64,000 bases of DNA. Origin: Mesorhizobium sp. CA14. Its GTDB lineage: Bacteria; Pseudomonadota; Alphaproteobacteria; Rhizobiales; Rhizobiaceae. The notes beneath the pieces were generated by a model that was not told the origin of the DNA, did not search any database, and worked only from the letters and a program-made list of their open reading frames with translations. Every line of letters starts with the position of its first letter. The stretch's first letter is position 1. The position numbers were made by a program, and so were the translations under genes. This document shows positions 40,291 to 49,490 of the stretch, piece by piece. The stretch lies in NCBI RefSeq assembly GCF_020165195.1, contig NZ_JAIUHR010000023.1, forward strand, positions 45,009 through 109,008, in the 5' to 3' direction.

Positions 40291-41769
40291 TTATTCCGCG
40301 AGCACGGGCGCGACGTTCTCGTCATGTCCGCGCAGTTCCTTTTCCGGCATCAAGGCCAGCGTGATCAGCGCCAGCACAAGCGTGATGCCGGCGGTGAGGA
40401 AGATCATCACGAAAGGCATCGCCGACGTCAGTTGGATGTGCGTCTGCGAGCCTTCGGCGGCGAGGGGCAGGCCATAGCCAAGCGCAACGGCGCCGAGCAT
40501 GGCGACACCCAGCGCCCCGCCCAGCGTGCGCAGGAAGGTCAGGACGCCGGTTGCGACGCCGAGATGCGCCCGGTCGACCGCGTTCTGGACCGAGACGGTG
40601 CTGACGGGAAAGGTCGTGCCGCTGCCCAGGCCGATCAGCGTGGTAAGGATTTCGACTTCGAGCAGCGAGGCGTGTCCCGCAATGGCACTGAGCAGGCCTA
40701 TGCACAGTATTGCCAGGCAGATCCCGATCATGGCGATGCGCTTGTAGTGGACGAAGCGTGGGATCATGCGGCCACTGAAGGTGGCACCGGCAACGGTGCC
40801 GAGCAGCAGGCCAAGCATCGCCGTGCCGGATTCGCTCACGGAAAGCCCGACGACCGATTGCAAATAGACCGGCAGGTAGACCGACGCGCCGATGTTGGCG
40901 GCCTGTAGCAGAAACATCGACAGCGTACCGGCGAGCACGATCGGGTTGCCCAGCACTTCGAGCGAGACCAAAGGCTCAGCCGCCCTCAGCAGCCTCAGCG
41001 CGAAGAAGAACCAGAACACGGCAGAGCAGGCCACGAGCCCGAGAATCTCCTGAGAGAACCAGGGATATCTGCTGCCGCCCCAGCTGAGCGCCAGGAGCAG
41101 CAGCGTGGTCGCGATGACCAGGAGCACCGCCCCCAACCCGTCGATGCGGTGATGCTTGGCCGCGATCGGCAGCTTCTTCAGCGGGTTGTTGACGATGGCC
41201 ATGGCCAGGAAGCCGATCGGCAGGTTGATCCAGAAGATCAACGACCAGTGCAGGTGTTCGGCAAAGACGCCGCCGAGCAGCGGACCGGCGACGCTGGCCA
41301 CCGCCCAGGTGCCGGAGATCCAGGCCGCGTAGCGGGCGCGCTCGCGCGGCGGCACGAGATCGCCGATGACCGTCTGTGCCAGTGCGAAAAGACCGCCGCC
41401 GCCGGCGCCCTGGATGGCGCGACCGATGACCAGCACCAGCATGTTGGGCGCGAGCGCGCTGACCAACGAGCCGAGCAGAAAAATAAGGATGCCGGCATGG
41501 ATCACCGGCCGGCGTCCATAGACGTCGGAGATCTTGCCGTAGAGCGGCGCCACAGCCGTTGCGGTCAAAAGATAGCCGGTGACGATCCATGGCAGATACT
41601 CGGCATGGCCGAGCGCGCCCGCGATCGTCGGCAGGGCGGGGGCTACGATGGTCTGGTCAAGGGCCGCCAGCAGCATCGATAACAGCACACCGCCGATGAT
41701 GGTATTCTTCTCGCTCTCGCTCATGAGCGGCGCGGCTTTCGGCGCCATCGTCTCGACGGTCTGGTCCAT
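40291..41769 (-). CDS. DHA2-family MFS multidrug exporter
   Basis: A 492-residue, 14-helix drug:H+ antiporter-2 (EmrB/QacA type) protein. Signatures: LDQTIVAPALPTIAG in helix 1 (motif D1), GKISDVYGRRPVI (motif A), GRAIQGAGGGGLFALAQTVI (motif B region) and GPLLGGVF (motif C). It probably exports drugs or hydrophobic compounds. ATG 41769 is preferred; an in-frame ATG at 41841 would add 24 polar residues without a ribosome site. No membrane-fusion (EmrA) gene is adjacent, so it likely acts alone. A palindrome about 105 bases upstream may bind a repressor, but no regulator gene adjoins. Confidence 0.88.
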   Translation of the reverse strand: MDQTVETMAPKAAPLMSESEKNTIIGGVLLSMLLAALDQTIVAPALPTIAGALGHAEYLPWIVTGYLLTATAVAPLYGKISDVYGRRPVIHAGILIFLLGSLVSALAPNMLVLVIGRAIQGAGGGGLFALAQTVIGDLVPPRERARYAAWISGTWAVASVAGPLLGGVFAEHLHWSLIFWINLPIGFLAMAIVNNPLKKLPIAAKHHRIDGLGAVLLVIATTLLLLALSWGGSRYPWFSQEILGLVACSAVFWFFFALRLLRAAEPLVSLEVLGNPIVLAGTLSMFLLQAANIGASVYLPVYLQSVVGLSVSESGTAMLGLLLGTVAGATFSGRMIPRFVHYKRIAMIGICLAILCIGLLSAIAGHASLLEVEILTTLIGLGSGTTFPVSTVSVQNAVDRAHLGVATGVLTFLRTLGGALGVAMLGAVALGYGLPLAAEGSQTHIQLTSAMPFVMIFLTAGITLVLALITLALMPEKELRGHDENVAPVLAE

Positions 41770-41873
41770 GCGTCGTTCTTTCAAAGGCTGATGCTTGGCG
41801 CGCCAAGACGGCTCTGGCCGGTCGCGCCTGTCATTTCTCATCGTGGATAGCGGCTCGAGCGTTTTGGAACCCG

Positions 41874-41893
41874 CTATATGTCGTTCGATATAG
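41874..41893. promoter_or_regulatory. AT-rich palindrome upstream of the DHA2 exporter
   Basis: CTATAT and ATATAG (arms of six) enclose GTCGTTCG, itself nearly symmetrical (TCG-TT-CGA). The site is about 105 bases upstream of the exporter start. Size and shape resemble TetR-type operators of efflux genes. Confidence 0.4.
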
Positions 41894-41976
41894 ACCGATT
41901 TCGACCGTCCTTCGAAAGTTTTCCCGGTCTGGCACCATGCTTGGGCGAAATTGGCCTCGGATAGGCTTGCCTCAGG

Positions 41977-42594
41977 TCAAGGCGGCGGCAGTTGCCCGGC
42001 TTCGACGCGCTGCATCCGGTAGCGCATCAGTCGGAGGATACGGCTTTCGAAATTGACGCTCTCGACGCGGTCGAAGCGGACCTGGTCCTGATCGTGCCTG
42101 GCGAGCTCGGCTGCCTGGACCGCGGCGGCGTTGAGCTTCGCCTGCTCGCAGGTCTTTTGCGGCGGGAGTGCCTTCAGCGCATCCTCGAGCAGTCGCGCAT
42201 GGTTCTTGGCGATCTCGACATGGCGCTCCTCATGCCGCTTGATGTCGGCCGAGAGCGTGTCCCAGACCAGCCTGACGCCGGGGTCGGATTTGCGCGGGCG
42301 CCGCCATTCGGGGAGGATCACCTTGACCTTCACGGTGACGGCAGCGTCGGCGATGCGGCAGGACCCGGCGCTCTGCGCGTAGCTGATGCGGGTGGTGAAG
42401 GCCATCTGCGTGGCGCCCGGGTGCCGCGAGCCGGTGCTCTTCACTTCGGGCCCGTTTTTCGAAAGCTGGTTCTGGATGTCGTCGAGCGTGCGGCCGCCGA
42501 CGCTGAAATAGCTGTAGGTCTTCACCAGATTGGCCGCGCCCGCCGGCAGGGCAGTGAGCGAGAGCATCAGGGCGCAGAGCAGGGAGCGGTTCAT
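41977..42594 (-). CDS. DUF922 putative secreted zinc protease
   Basis: A 205-residue exported protein with a clear signal peptide ending near LPAGAA. The mature part fits DUF922: YSYFSVGGRTLDDIQNQL, GATQMAFTTRISYA and the metal-type motif IKRHEERHVEIAKNH, where HEERH may form an HExxH-like zinc site. Family members are thought to be periplasmic zinc-dependent peptidases, though evidence is thin. GAGGC upstream fits the second of two tandem ATGs (42594). It is divergent from folP, with an 87-base gap. Confidence 0.83.
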   Translation of the reverse strand: MNRSLLCALMLSLTALPAGAANLVKTYSYFSVGGRTLDDIQNQLSKNGPEVKSTGSRHPGATQMAFTTRISYAQSAGSCRIADAAVTVKVKVILPEWRRPRKSDPGVRLVWDTLSADIKRHEERHVEIAKNHARLLEDALKALPPQKTCEQAKLNAAAVQAAELARHDQDQVRFDRVESVNFESRILRLMRYRMQRVEAGQLPPP

Positions 42595-42681
42595 CATATT
42601 GCCTCTTCACGCACCTTGCTTTAGGGCCGTCGCCGGCGCAACGGAATTGATTTCGCGCGGATCACGCATGGTTGATGGACA

Positions 42682-43536
42682 ATGACGACAAGGCGATGGC
42701 AGTTGGCGCACGGACGCTATCTCGACCTCGGTCCGGAGGCGGTCGTCGCCGGCATCCTCAACGTGACGCCCGACAGTTTTTCGGACGGCGGCCTGTTCAT
42801 CGCGCCCGAGAAGGCGCTGGAGCAGGCGCGCCGCATGGTGAAGGAGGGCGCGGCGATCATCGATGTCGGCGGGGAATCGACGCGGCCGGGTTTTGTCCCG
42901 ATTGCCGCCGAGGAAGAGCAGGCGCGCGTGCTGCCGGTCATTGCGGCGCTCGCAGCTTCCGGCGAGGCGCTGATTTCGGTCGACACCTATCGCGAGGATA
43001 CGGCGCGGCGGGCGGTCGCCGCCGGCGCTCATATCGTCAACGACGTCTGGGGGTTGCAGCGTGAGCCGGGCATCGCGCGCGTCGCCGCCGAGACCGGCGC
43101 CGGGCTCGTCATCATGCATACCGGACGCGAACGGCAGAAGCTGCCCGACGTGATCGAGGACCAGTTCCTGTTCCTGCGCAAATCGCTGGAGATCGCGCGC
43201 GCCGGCAAGGTCGCCGACGGCCAGATCGTGCTCGATGCCGGCTTCGGCTTCGCCAAGGAGACGGCGGAGGAGAACCTCGACCTGATGGCGCGGTTTTCCG
43301 AGCTTCAGGCGCTCGGCTATCCGCTGATGGCGGGGACTTCGCGCAAGCGCTTCATCGGTACCGCGACGGGGCGCGAGCCGGGCGAGCGGGCAGCCGGCAC
43401 GGCGGCCACCAGCGTCATTCTGCGCTTGAAGGGAGCCGACCTGTTTCGCGTCCACGATGTCGCAATCAACGTGGATGCGCTGGCGGTGACCGATGCTATG
43501 CTTCAACGCGAAACCGAGCTTCCTCCCGGACACTGA
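42682..43536 (+). CDS. folP: dihydropteroate synthase
   Basis: A 284-residue TIM-barrel enzyme condensing 6-hydroxymethyl-dihydropterin diphosphate with p-aminobenzoate in folate synthesis; it is the sulfonamide target. Motifs: GILNVTPDSFSDGG (phosphate/pABA loop), IIDVGGESTRPGF and GTSRKRFIG. It is the first gene of a folP-folB-folK operon. The folB start follows its stop by two bases. Confidence 0.96.
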   Translation: MTTRRWQLAHGRYLDLGPEAVVAGILNVTPDSFSDGGLFIAPEKALEQARRMVKEGAAIIDVGGESTRPGFVPIAAEEEQARVLPVIAALAASGEALISVDTYREDTARRAVAAGAHIVNDVWGLQREPGIARVAAETGAGLVIMHTGRERQKLPDVIEDQFLFLRKSLEIARAGKVADGQIVLDAGFGFAKETAEENLDLMARFSELQALGYPLMAGTSRKRFIGTATGREPGERAAGTAATSVILRLKGADLFRVHDVAINVDALAVTDAMLQRETELPPGH

Positions 43537-43538
43537 TC

Positions 43539-43898
43539 ATGTACGTCATCCGCATGAAGAACTGCGCCTTCTTCGCCCGCCACGGCGTGCTGGACGAGGA
43601 GGAGACGCTTGGCCAGCGTTTCTATGTCGATGCCGAGCTTACGGTCGAACCCAGCCGGCCGCTGACCGAGGATTCCATCGAGGACACCGTCAATTACGGC
43701 GTCGCCTTCGCGGTCATCGAGAAGATCGTGACCGGACATCGCCGCTTCCTGATCGAGGCGCTGGCGCTGGAAGTGGCGAAGGCGCTGACGACGCGGTTCT
43801 CTCAGATCAGGAAAGCCGCGATCACCGTGCGCAAACCGAACGCTCCGGTGCCGGGCGTGCTCGATCATGTCGAGGTGACCGTTGTCTGGCCAGAATAG
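43539..43898 (+). CDS. folB: dihydroneopterin aldolase
   Basis: A 119-residue dihydroneopterin aldolase making 6-hydroxymethyl-dihydropterin from dihydroneopterin. Features: CAFFARHGVLDEEETLGQRF near the N-terminus, DTVNYGVAF with the substrate tyrosine, FLIEALALEVAKAL with the pterin-binding glutamate, and VRKPNAPVPG carrying the catalytic lysine. The folK start lies inside its last codons, so the two are coupled. Confidence 0.95.
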   Translation: MYVIRMKNCAFFARHGVLDEEETLGQRFYVDAELTVEPSRPLTEDSIEDTVNYGVAFAVIEKIVTGHRRFLIEALALEVAKALTTRFSQIRKAAITVRKPNAPVPGVLDHVEVTVVWPE

Positions 43899-44394
43899 CG
43901 CCGTCTACCTCAGTCTCGGCGGCAATCTCGGCGATCCGGCGAAGTCCATGGGCGCGGCGTTGCGCATGCTGGACGGCGAAGACGCGACGCGTGTCACCGC
44001 CGTCTCCTCGCTTTACCGCACGCCGCCCTGGGGCAAGCTTGACCAGCCCGATTTCCTCAACGCCGCCGCCGCGATCGAGACGGCGCTTTCGCCACGCGCG
44101 CTGCTCGAGCTTTGCCTCGATGTAGAGAGGCGGTTGAAGCGCGTGCGCGAGGAGCGCTGGGGGCCGCGCCTTATCGACATCGACATCCTGGTGTTCGGCG
44201 ACCGGGTGATCCACGAGACCGGGCTTGAAGTGCCGCATCCGCGCATGCTGGAGCGCGCCTTCGTGCTGGCGCCCCTGGCCGAAATCGCGCCGGGGCTTTC
44301 GGTCGGCGGTAGGAGCGTGTCGGAACGGCTCAAAGCCGTCGACACGTCTGGCATCGAGCGGCTGCCGTCCGGCCGCGAATGGTGGCTCGGCTGA
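43882..44394 (+). CDS. folK: HPPK (6-hydroxymethyl-dihydropterin diphosphokinase)
   Basis: A 170-residue kinase transferring diphosphate from ATP to 6-hydroxymethyl-dihydropterin. Motifs: YLSLGGNLGDP, VSSLYRTPPWG, RWGPRLIDIDILVFGD (magnesium aspartates) and VPHPRMLERAFVLAPLAEI. The start is TTG 43882, overlapping folB by 17 bases, with GAGGTGAC directly upstream; there is no suitable ATG. Its product feeds FolP, encoded two genes earlier. Confidence 0.94.
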   Translation: MSGQNSAVYLSLGGNLGDPAKSMGAALRMLDGEDATRVTAVSSLYRTPPWGKLDQPDFLNAAAAIETALSPRALLELCLDVERRLKRVREERWGPRLIDIDILVFGDRVIHETGLEVPHPRMLERAFVLAPLAEIAPGLSVGGRSVSERLKAVDTSGIERLPSGREWWLG

Positions 44395-44406
44395 TTTTGC
44401 ATTGTC

Positions 44407-44449
44407 GCAATTCCGGACGGAAAACCGCTCACACTTTTCCTGGAATTGC
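44407..44449. repeat. long imperfect palindrome between folK and DUF924 genes
   Basis: GCAATTCC (44407-44414) pairs with GGAATTGC (44442-44449), and inside it GGAAAA (44419-44424) pairs with TTTTCC (44435-44440), giving a 14-bp interrupted stem around CCGCTCACAC. From memory this is a dispersed Rhizobiales palindrome. It lies between two converging genes and may also terminate them. Confidence 0.65.
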
Positions 44450-44464
44450 TCCAAAGCCGGCTGG

Positions 44465-45013
44465 TCAGCCGGAAAAACCGCCACCGTCCAAGAATGCCTG
44501 CTCCTCGGCCGTCGTTGCGCGGCCAAGCATGCGGTTGCGATGCGGAAAACGTCCGAAGCGCCGGATGATCTCCAGATGCTCCTCGGCATATTTCAGATAG
44601 TCGGGCGCCCTGGCGACCGTCAGCTCGACCGACCGTTCCTGATCCGCCAGCAATTCGGAATGTTCGAAAGGCAGATAGAGGAAGACGCGAAACAGTTCTT
44701 CCAGCTCGAGGTCCTGGCCGGCGGCGATTGCCCTGTCGGCGAAGTATCTGGCGAGCGGATCGGTCGCGTACATGTGGCCGGTGCCGCGGAAGCAGTTGCG
44801 TGGAAATTGGTCGAGCAGGATCATCAACGCCAGCGATCCTTCGGCATGCGCATTCCAGTCGTCGCATTCGCGCCGCGCGGCGGCGTAATGCAGCTCGAGA
44901 AAGCGGTCGCGGAAACCGGCGTCGAAGGCGTCGCTCTTTTCGAACCAGGCGTCCTCGCCGGCGTCGCGCCAGAATTTGATGACCGAAAGCGCTCGCGGAT
45001 CGAGCTCTGCCAT
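44465..45013 (-). CDS. DUF924 family protein
   Basis: A 182-residue helical protein of the DUF924 family. Recognisable: LSVIKFWRDAGEDAWFEKSDAF-like start, SLALMILLDQFPRNCFRGTG, LPFEHSELLADQERSVEL and YAEEHLEIIRRFGRFPHRN. The fold is tetratricopeptide-like; biochemical function unknown. GAGGGG upstream supports the start. It follows the antiporter gene by nine bases on the same strand, so the two are co-transcribed. Confidence 0.88.
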   Translation of the reverse strand: MAELDPRALSVIKFWRDAGEDAWFEKSDAFDAGFRDRFLELHYAAARRECDDWNAHAEGSLALMILLDQFPRNCFRGTGHMYATDPLARYFADRAIAAGQDLELEELFRVFLYLPFEHSELLADQERSVELTVARAPDYLKYAEEHLEIIRRFGRFPHRNRMLGRATTAEEQAFLDGGGFSG

Positions 45014-45022
45014 ATTTGCCCC

Positions 45023-46858
45023 TCAGTTCTTGGTCTCTGCCTGGTTCAGCACGACGGCGGTTTCCTGGTTCAGCGCGCGGCCAGCGCGGCGTGGCTGCGT
45101 GAGCGGCGTCGGGATCGGCGTGCCGATATTGCCCTTGAGGAAACGCTGGCCGGCGCGCACGCCCTCGGCCAATTGCGTCTCGAAGCGCGCTTCGTCGCGG
45201 CGTCGCACATCCTCCATGACTTCGGCGACCTCCTCGGGATCGACGCCAAGCGCCTCCAGCGCGGAGCCGCCGAAGACCAGCGCCGATTCGAAGGTCTCGC
45301 GCAGCTGGTAGTCGACGCCGGCGCGCACGAGCTGCAGCGCGGTGCCGCGGTCGAAGGCGCGCGCCAGGATGGTGACCAAAGGAAATTCGGCCTTGATCAG
45401 CTGCGCGATGCGCACGGCGGCGTCGGGCTTGTCGACGCAGATCAGCACTGCGCGGGCCCGCCCGGCGCCGGCCGCATGCAGGATGTCCAGCCTTGTGCCG
45501 TCGCCGTAATAGACCTTGAAACCGAAATCGGCCGCCGCCTGGATCATCTCCACCTCGTTGTCGATGATCGAGACGTCCATCCCGCGCAGCAGGAGCGGCT
45601 GGCTGGCGATCTGGCCGAAGCGGCCGAAGCCGATGATCAGCACGCTGCCGGTGAGGCCGTCGGCGATATCGACGCCATCGAGGGACTGCTCGTCGCGCGG
45701 GGTGAGGTAACGCAGCGCCACGATTGCGAGCGGCGTCAGCACCATCGAGATGATGACGATGGCGGTCAGTGTGGCGTTGGCCTGGCCGTCGATGATGCCG
45801 ACCGCGGCGGCGGACGAGTAGAGCACGAAGGCGAACTCGCCGCCCTGCGCCATGAAGACGGCGCGTTCCAGCGCCTCTCGATGGCCACTCTTCAGAATGC
45901 GCGCGACAATGTAGATGCCGAGCGCCTTCATGACCATGTAGGCGACGACATAGATGGCGACGAGCCGCCAGTTGTGGGCGACGACGCCAAGGTCGAGCGA
46001 CATGCCGACGGCGAGGAAGAACAGGCCGAGCAAGATGCCGCGGAAGGGCTCGATGTCGGCTTCGAGCTGGTGGCGGAAGGTCGATTCCGACAACAGCACG
46101 CCGGCGAGGAAGGCGCCCATCGCCATCGACAATCCGGAGAGCTGCATGGCCAGGGCCGAACCCAGCACCACCAGCAGCGCCGCTGCGGTCATGACTTCGC
46201 GGGCGCGGGCGTCGGCCAGGATGCGGAATAGCGGATTGAGCAGGTAACGGCCGGCCACGACCAGCCCGACGATCGCAGCGATGCCGATGCCAACTTCGGT
46301 CAGCCGCTCCGAAAAACTGGTCTCGGCGCCGCCGGGCGCAAGGAACGCCACCAGCGCGAGCAGCGGCACGATCATCAGGTCTTCGAGCAGCAGGATGGAA
46401 ACGATGCGCTGGCCTTTCGACGTGGCGATCTCGCCGCGCTCCTCCAACAGCTGCATGACGATCGCCGTCGAGGTCAGGACGAAGCCGGCGCCGGCGACGA
46501 AGGACTGCGCGATCGGAAAGCCTCCGGCCAATCCGACGAGGGTCAAAAGCACCGCGCAGACGCCGACCTGCAGCGCGCCAAGTCCAAAGATCTCGCGGCG
46601 CAGCCCCCAGAGTCGCGACGGCTGCATCTCCAGCCCGATGATGAACAGGAACATGACCACGCCGAGCTCGGCGACATGGAGGATCGCTTCCGGTTCGGAA
46701 AAGATGCGCAGGCCGAACGGGCCGATGACCACGCCGGCGGCGAGATAGCCGAGGATCGACCCAAGCCCCATGCGCTTGAAGATCGGCACGGCAACGACGC
46801 CCGCGGCGAGCAGCGCCACCACCTGCACCAGATCGCTGCTCGACGCTTCAACTGCCAT
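45023..46858 (-). CDS. CPA2-family cation/proton antiporter with TrkA-N domain
   Basis: A 611-residue KefB/KefC-like transporter. The first 380 or so residues form about 12 membrane helices (LGYLAAGVVIGPFGLRIF, FIIGLEMQPSRLWGLRR, VLTSTAIVMQLLEERGE, MGAFLAGVLLSEST). A cytoplasmic TrkA-N/RCK domain follows with the NAD motif VLIIGFGRFGQIASQPLLLRG. KefC-type proteins export potassium in exchange for protons, gated by glutathione adducts. No KefF/KefG ancillary gene is nearby, so gating may differ. The tail after the RCK domain is short and basic. Lead gene of a two-gene unit with DUF924, divergent from the AraC gene. Confidence 0.9.
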   Translation of the reverse strand: MAVEASSSDLVQVVALLAAGVVAVPIFKRMGLGSILGYLAAGVVIGPFGLRIFSEPEAILHVAELGVVMFLFIIGLEMQPSRLWGLRREIFGLGALQVGVCAVLLTLVGLAGGFPIAQSFVAGAGFVLTSTAIVMQLLEERGEIATSKGQRIVSILLLEDLMIVPLLALVAFLAPGGAETSFSERLTEVGIGIAAIVGLVVAGRYLLNPLFRILADARAREVMTAAALLVVLGSALAMQLSGLSMAMGAFLAGVLLSESTFRHQLEADIEPFRGILLGLFFLAVGMSLDLGVVAHNWRLVAIYVVAYMVMKALGIYIVARILKSGHREALERAVFMAQGGEFAFVLYSSAAAVGIIDGQANATLTAIVIISMVLTPLAIVALRYLTPRDEQSLDGVDIADGLTGSVLIIGFGRFGQIASQPLLLRGMDVSIIDNEVEMIQAAADFGFKVYYGDGTRLDILHAAGAGRARAVLICVDKPDAAVRIAQLIKAEFPLVTILARAFDRGTALQLVRAGVDYQLRETFESALVFGGSALEALGVDPEEVAEVMEDVRRRDEARFETQLAEGVRAGQRFLKGNIGTPIPTPLTQPRRAGRALNQETAVVLNQAETKN

Positions 46859-46998
46859 GCCTGTCGTCCCGTTGCTCGAAGCACTCCTTGCATGCCCCGG
46901 GAGCGAGAGGCAAGGGCGGGCGGACTGACTTGAAGGGTAGGGTGCCGTTGAAGCGGCCTCCGCTTGCCTGCCGGACGTTCGGCATATACAGTAGCCGA

Positions 46999-47982
46999 AT
47001 GCCTGACTATTCGTCCCGCCCGCCTCTGCATATCCCGATGGATGCGCTCAGCGAAGTCCTACAGGACTTTCGCTTGAGTGGGGTCAACTATGGCCGCTGC
47101 GAGCTCCGGCATCCATGGAGCATCGCCTTTCCGCAACAAAAGCTGCTTCGCTTTCACTTTGTCGGCCAGGGTCCATGCTGGATTTATACCGAGGCGGAAG
47201 GCTGGCAGGAGTTGCGCGATGGCGATCTGGTGCTGTTGCCGCAAGGCATCGCTCACCGGCTGGCCAGCGCGCCGGACGTTGCGGGCGACTCGCTCGAGAG
47301 CTGCCAGGTGACCAAATTGGGGAGCAATGTCTGTGAGGTGGTGCGGGAAGGGACGGGCGCGACAAGCACCCTTTTCTGCGGCTCCATGGCCTTGGGCGTC
47401 TGTGCGCTCAATCCACTGATCACGTTGATGCCATCTATTATCAAGGGGTGCGATGTGGCCGGCAACGATCCGGTCGTCCGTCCTTTGCTGGCGGCTATGA
47501 CGGCTGAGGCCGCGCAACCGCAGATGGGCAGCGCCACGATTCTGTCGCGCATGGCCGACTTGCTGACGGCCCGGCTCATCCGCTGCTGGGTCAATTGCAC
47601 TGGCGCCTCTACGACCGGTTGGCTCGCCGCTATCCGCGACCCTCATATCGGCCGCGCGCTGGCAGCCATGCACCGAGACCCCGGCCATAACTGGACCCTG
47701 GAAAGCCTTGCCGGCCTGGCAGGCCAATCGCGCTCGATTTTCGCCGAGCGCTTCAGCGCTGTGTTAGGGGAGGGCGCTGCCCACTATCTCGCCCGTCTGC
47801 GGATGCAGCTTGCCCGCGAGTTGCTCGGGCAAAACGGCCTGTCGGTTGCCGAGGTCGCTACCCGTTTGGGCTATGATAGCGAAGCATCCTTCGCGCGCGC
47901 CTTCAAACGCATCACCAATGTCTCGCCAGGCGTTGTGCGCCGCACAATTCCCGGACGAACGGACATGAATTTCGGATTTTAA
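46999..47982 (+). CDS. AraC-family regulator
   Basis: A 327-residue transcription factor. The N-terminal cupin-like domain (about 10-190: RFHFVGQGPCWIYTEAEGW, DGDLVLLPQGIAHRL) is the type found in AraC_binding_6 regulators. The C-terminal two-helix-turn-helix DNA-binding domain (about 215-315) reads LESLAGLAGQSRSIFAERF and VAEVATRLGYDSEASFARAF. It starts at ATG 46999; the longer frame upstream overlaps the promoter gap. The MFS exporter gene follows by 60 bases on the same strand and is the likely target. Confidence 0.9.
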   Translation: MPDYSSRPPLHIPMDALSEVLQDFRLSGVNYGRCELRHPWSIAFPQQKLLRFHFVGQGPCWIYTEAEGWQELRDGDLVLLPQGIAHRLASAPDVAGDSLESCQVTKLGSNVCEVVREGTGATSTLFCGSMALGVCALNPLITLMPSIIKGCDVAGNDPVVRPLLAAMTAEAAQPQMGSATILSRMADLLTARLIRCWVNCTGASTTGWLAAIRDPHIGRALAAMHRDPGHNWTLESLAGLAGQSRSIFAERFSAVLGEGAAHYLARLRMQLARELLGQNGLSVAEVATRLGYDSEASFARAFKRITNVSPGVVRRTIPGRTDMNFGF

Positions 47983-48042
47983 GGTACATCTCATCCGAGA
48001 GGACTCGTCTATTGAAGACCTCCGACCTTGGGAGATCTTTCA

Positions 48043-49251
48043 GTGACAGACACAACACTACAACTTGAAGATGCGGCGACGGAGCTCGATGACGCCGCGC
48101 GAGCTTCGTGGAACGCAGCCACCTGGTTTGCGGTCATTTCATTGGCGGCCACCAGCTTTGCCCTGGTGTCAGCCGAATTCCTGCCGGCAGGCCTGCTGAC
48201 GCCGATGGCGCGGGACCTCGGCATCAGCGAAGGAACCGCCGGACAGGTCGTCACCGCCACGGCCTCGGTCGGTGCGGTGACGGCCATGTTGAGCAATGTT
48301 CTCATCGGCCGACTGAACCGCAAGACGGTGCTGGTTGGCCTCAGCGCCTTGGCGGTCGGTTCCAACCTCCTTGCCGCGCTGGCGCCCAATTTCTGGTTGT
48401 TGCTGCTGGGCCGGGCCGGGCTCGGAATCGCTCTCAGCGCATTCTGGGCACTCTCGGTTGCCGTCGTGGCCAGGCTGGTTGGCGCCAATGCGACAGGTCG
48501 GGGCATGGCTATCGTCACCCTCGGCGTCTCGCTCGCCACCATTGCCGCGCCATCGGTCGGCGCGTTGATCAGCGACTGGCTGGGATGGCGCAGCGCCATG
48601 GCCTTGACAGCGGGGCTGGCCGTGATTGCCATGCTGCTGCAGTTGGTTAGCCTGCCGACCCTGCCCGCCACGGCCAGCAATAGTCTTGCAGATGTATTTC
48701 GGCTGACACGGCGGCGTGGCATTCAACTCGGCATGCTGGCCATTCTTCTGCTGATGACAGGGCATTTTGCCGGCTCGGTCTATGTACGCCCCTTCCTCGA
48801 ACATGTGACGCTCCTGGCGACCGCGCCAATTGCCCTGGCCCTGCTCGGATTTGGCATCGCCGCTGTGATCGGCAATATTGCCGGCGGCCGCATGGCCGAT
48901 GCCAATATCCGCATGGCGCTCGCGGGCAACGCCGCATTGATGGCGCTTGCGGCGCTGGCATTGGTGCTTTGGGGTGTGCACATCGCCGTCGCCTTCGGAT
49001 TCGTCACGCTTTGGGGCTTGGCCTTCGGCATGGCGCCGGTCGTGCTGCCGACCAATCTGTCCCGCGCGGCGCCCGATGCACTGGAAGCAGCGGGTAGCCT
49101 GATGGTCGTCTCCTTCCAGGTTGCCATCACCATCGGCGCGGTTGTCGGCGGCTATGTCGTGGATACCTATGGTGCCTCGGGGCCCTTGACCCTTACCGTC
49201 GTTCTTGCCGCATCGACAGTCATGCTGGCGCTGCTACAGTCTCGCGGCTGA
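48043..49251 (+). CDS. MFS exporter (AraJ/NepI-like, DHA1)
   Basis: A 402-residue, 12-helix major facilitator of the drug:H+ antiporter-1 group, close in style to NepI/AraJ sugar or nucleoside exporters. It has VSAEFLPAGLLTPMARDLG in helix 1, LIGRLNRKTVLVGLSALAVG (motif A) and GVSLATIAAPSVGALISDWLGW (motif C region). GTG 48043 with GGGAG eight bases upstream is the best start; an in-frame TTG lies in the ribosome site. The AraC gene directly upstream likely controls it. A palindromic terminator follows. Confidence 0.86.
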   Translation: MTDTTLQLEDAATELDDAARASWNAATWFAVISLAATSFALVSAEFLPAGLLTPMARDLGISEGTAGQVVTATASVGAVTAMLSNVLIGRLNRKTVLVGLSALAVGSNLLAALAPNFWLLLLGRAGLGIALSAFWALSVAVVARLVGANATGRGMAIVTLGVSLATIAAPSVGALISDWLGWRSAMALTAGLAVIAMLLQLVSLPTLPATASNSLADVFRLTRRRGIQLGMLAILLLMTGHFAGSVYVRPFLEHVTLLATAPIALALLGFGIAAVIGNIAGGRMADANIRMALAGNAALMALAALALVLWGVHIAVAFGFVTLWGLAFGMAPVVLPTNLSRAAPDALEAAGSLMVVSFQVAITIGAVVGGYVVDTYGASGPLTLTVVLAASTVMLALLQSRG

Positions 49252-49270
49252 ACTTTGCTCCAACTGATCT

Positions 49271-49310
49271 AAAGCGCGTCGTGTCTGAACGGCCTCATGC
49301 GACGCGCTTT
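49271..49310 (+). terminator. palindromic terminator after the MFS gene
   Basis: AAAGCGCGTCG (49271-49281) and CGACGCGCTTT (49300-49310) form a perfect 11-bp stem with an 18-base loop, ending in three Ts, 20 bases after the exporter stop. The sequence resembles a dispersed Rhizobiales palindrome. Confidence 0.65.
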
Positions 49311-49445
49311 ATTAAGCGGGCTGAATCCGAGCCGCCGCGATATTGCAGCCTGTTTACACAAGTTTATGCGGCCCGGTCGTTGCCTGCCGCCACAATCAGA
49401 GGTTAAGGCACAGCCGGCTTTGGCCATTGGGCTTCGGCCATTGGG

Positions 49446-49475
49446 AGGCAGCGGCGATGGGCGGCTGCCTTTTTT
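49446..49475 (+). promoter_or_regulatory. terminator-like hairpin abutting a ribosome site
   Basis: AGGCAGC (49446-49452) and GCTGCCT (49464-49470) form a 7-bp stem with an 11-base loop, followed by five Ts (49471-49475). GAGGAG, the ribosome site of the next gene, begins at 49476. Direct repeats of GGCCATTGGG lie just upstream (about 49421-49446). This could be an attenuator or simply a terminator placed against the gene. Confidence 0.55.
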
Positions 49476-49490
49476 GAGGAGATGATTGAC

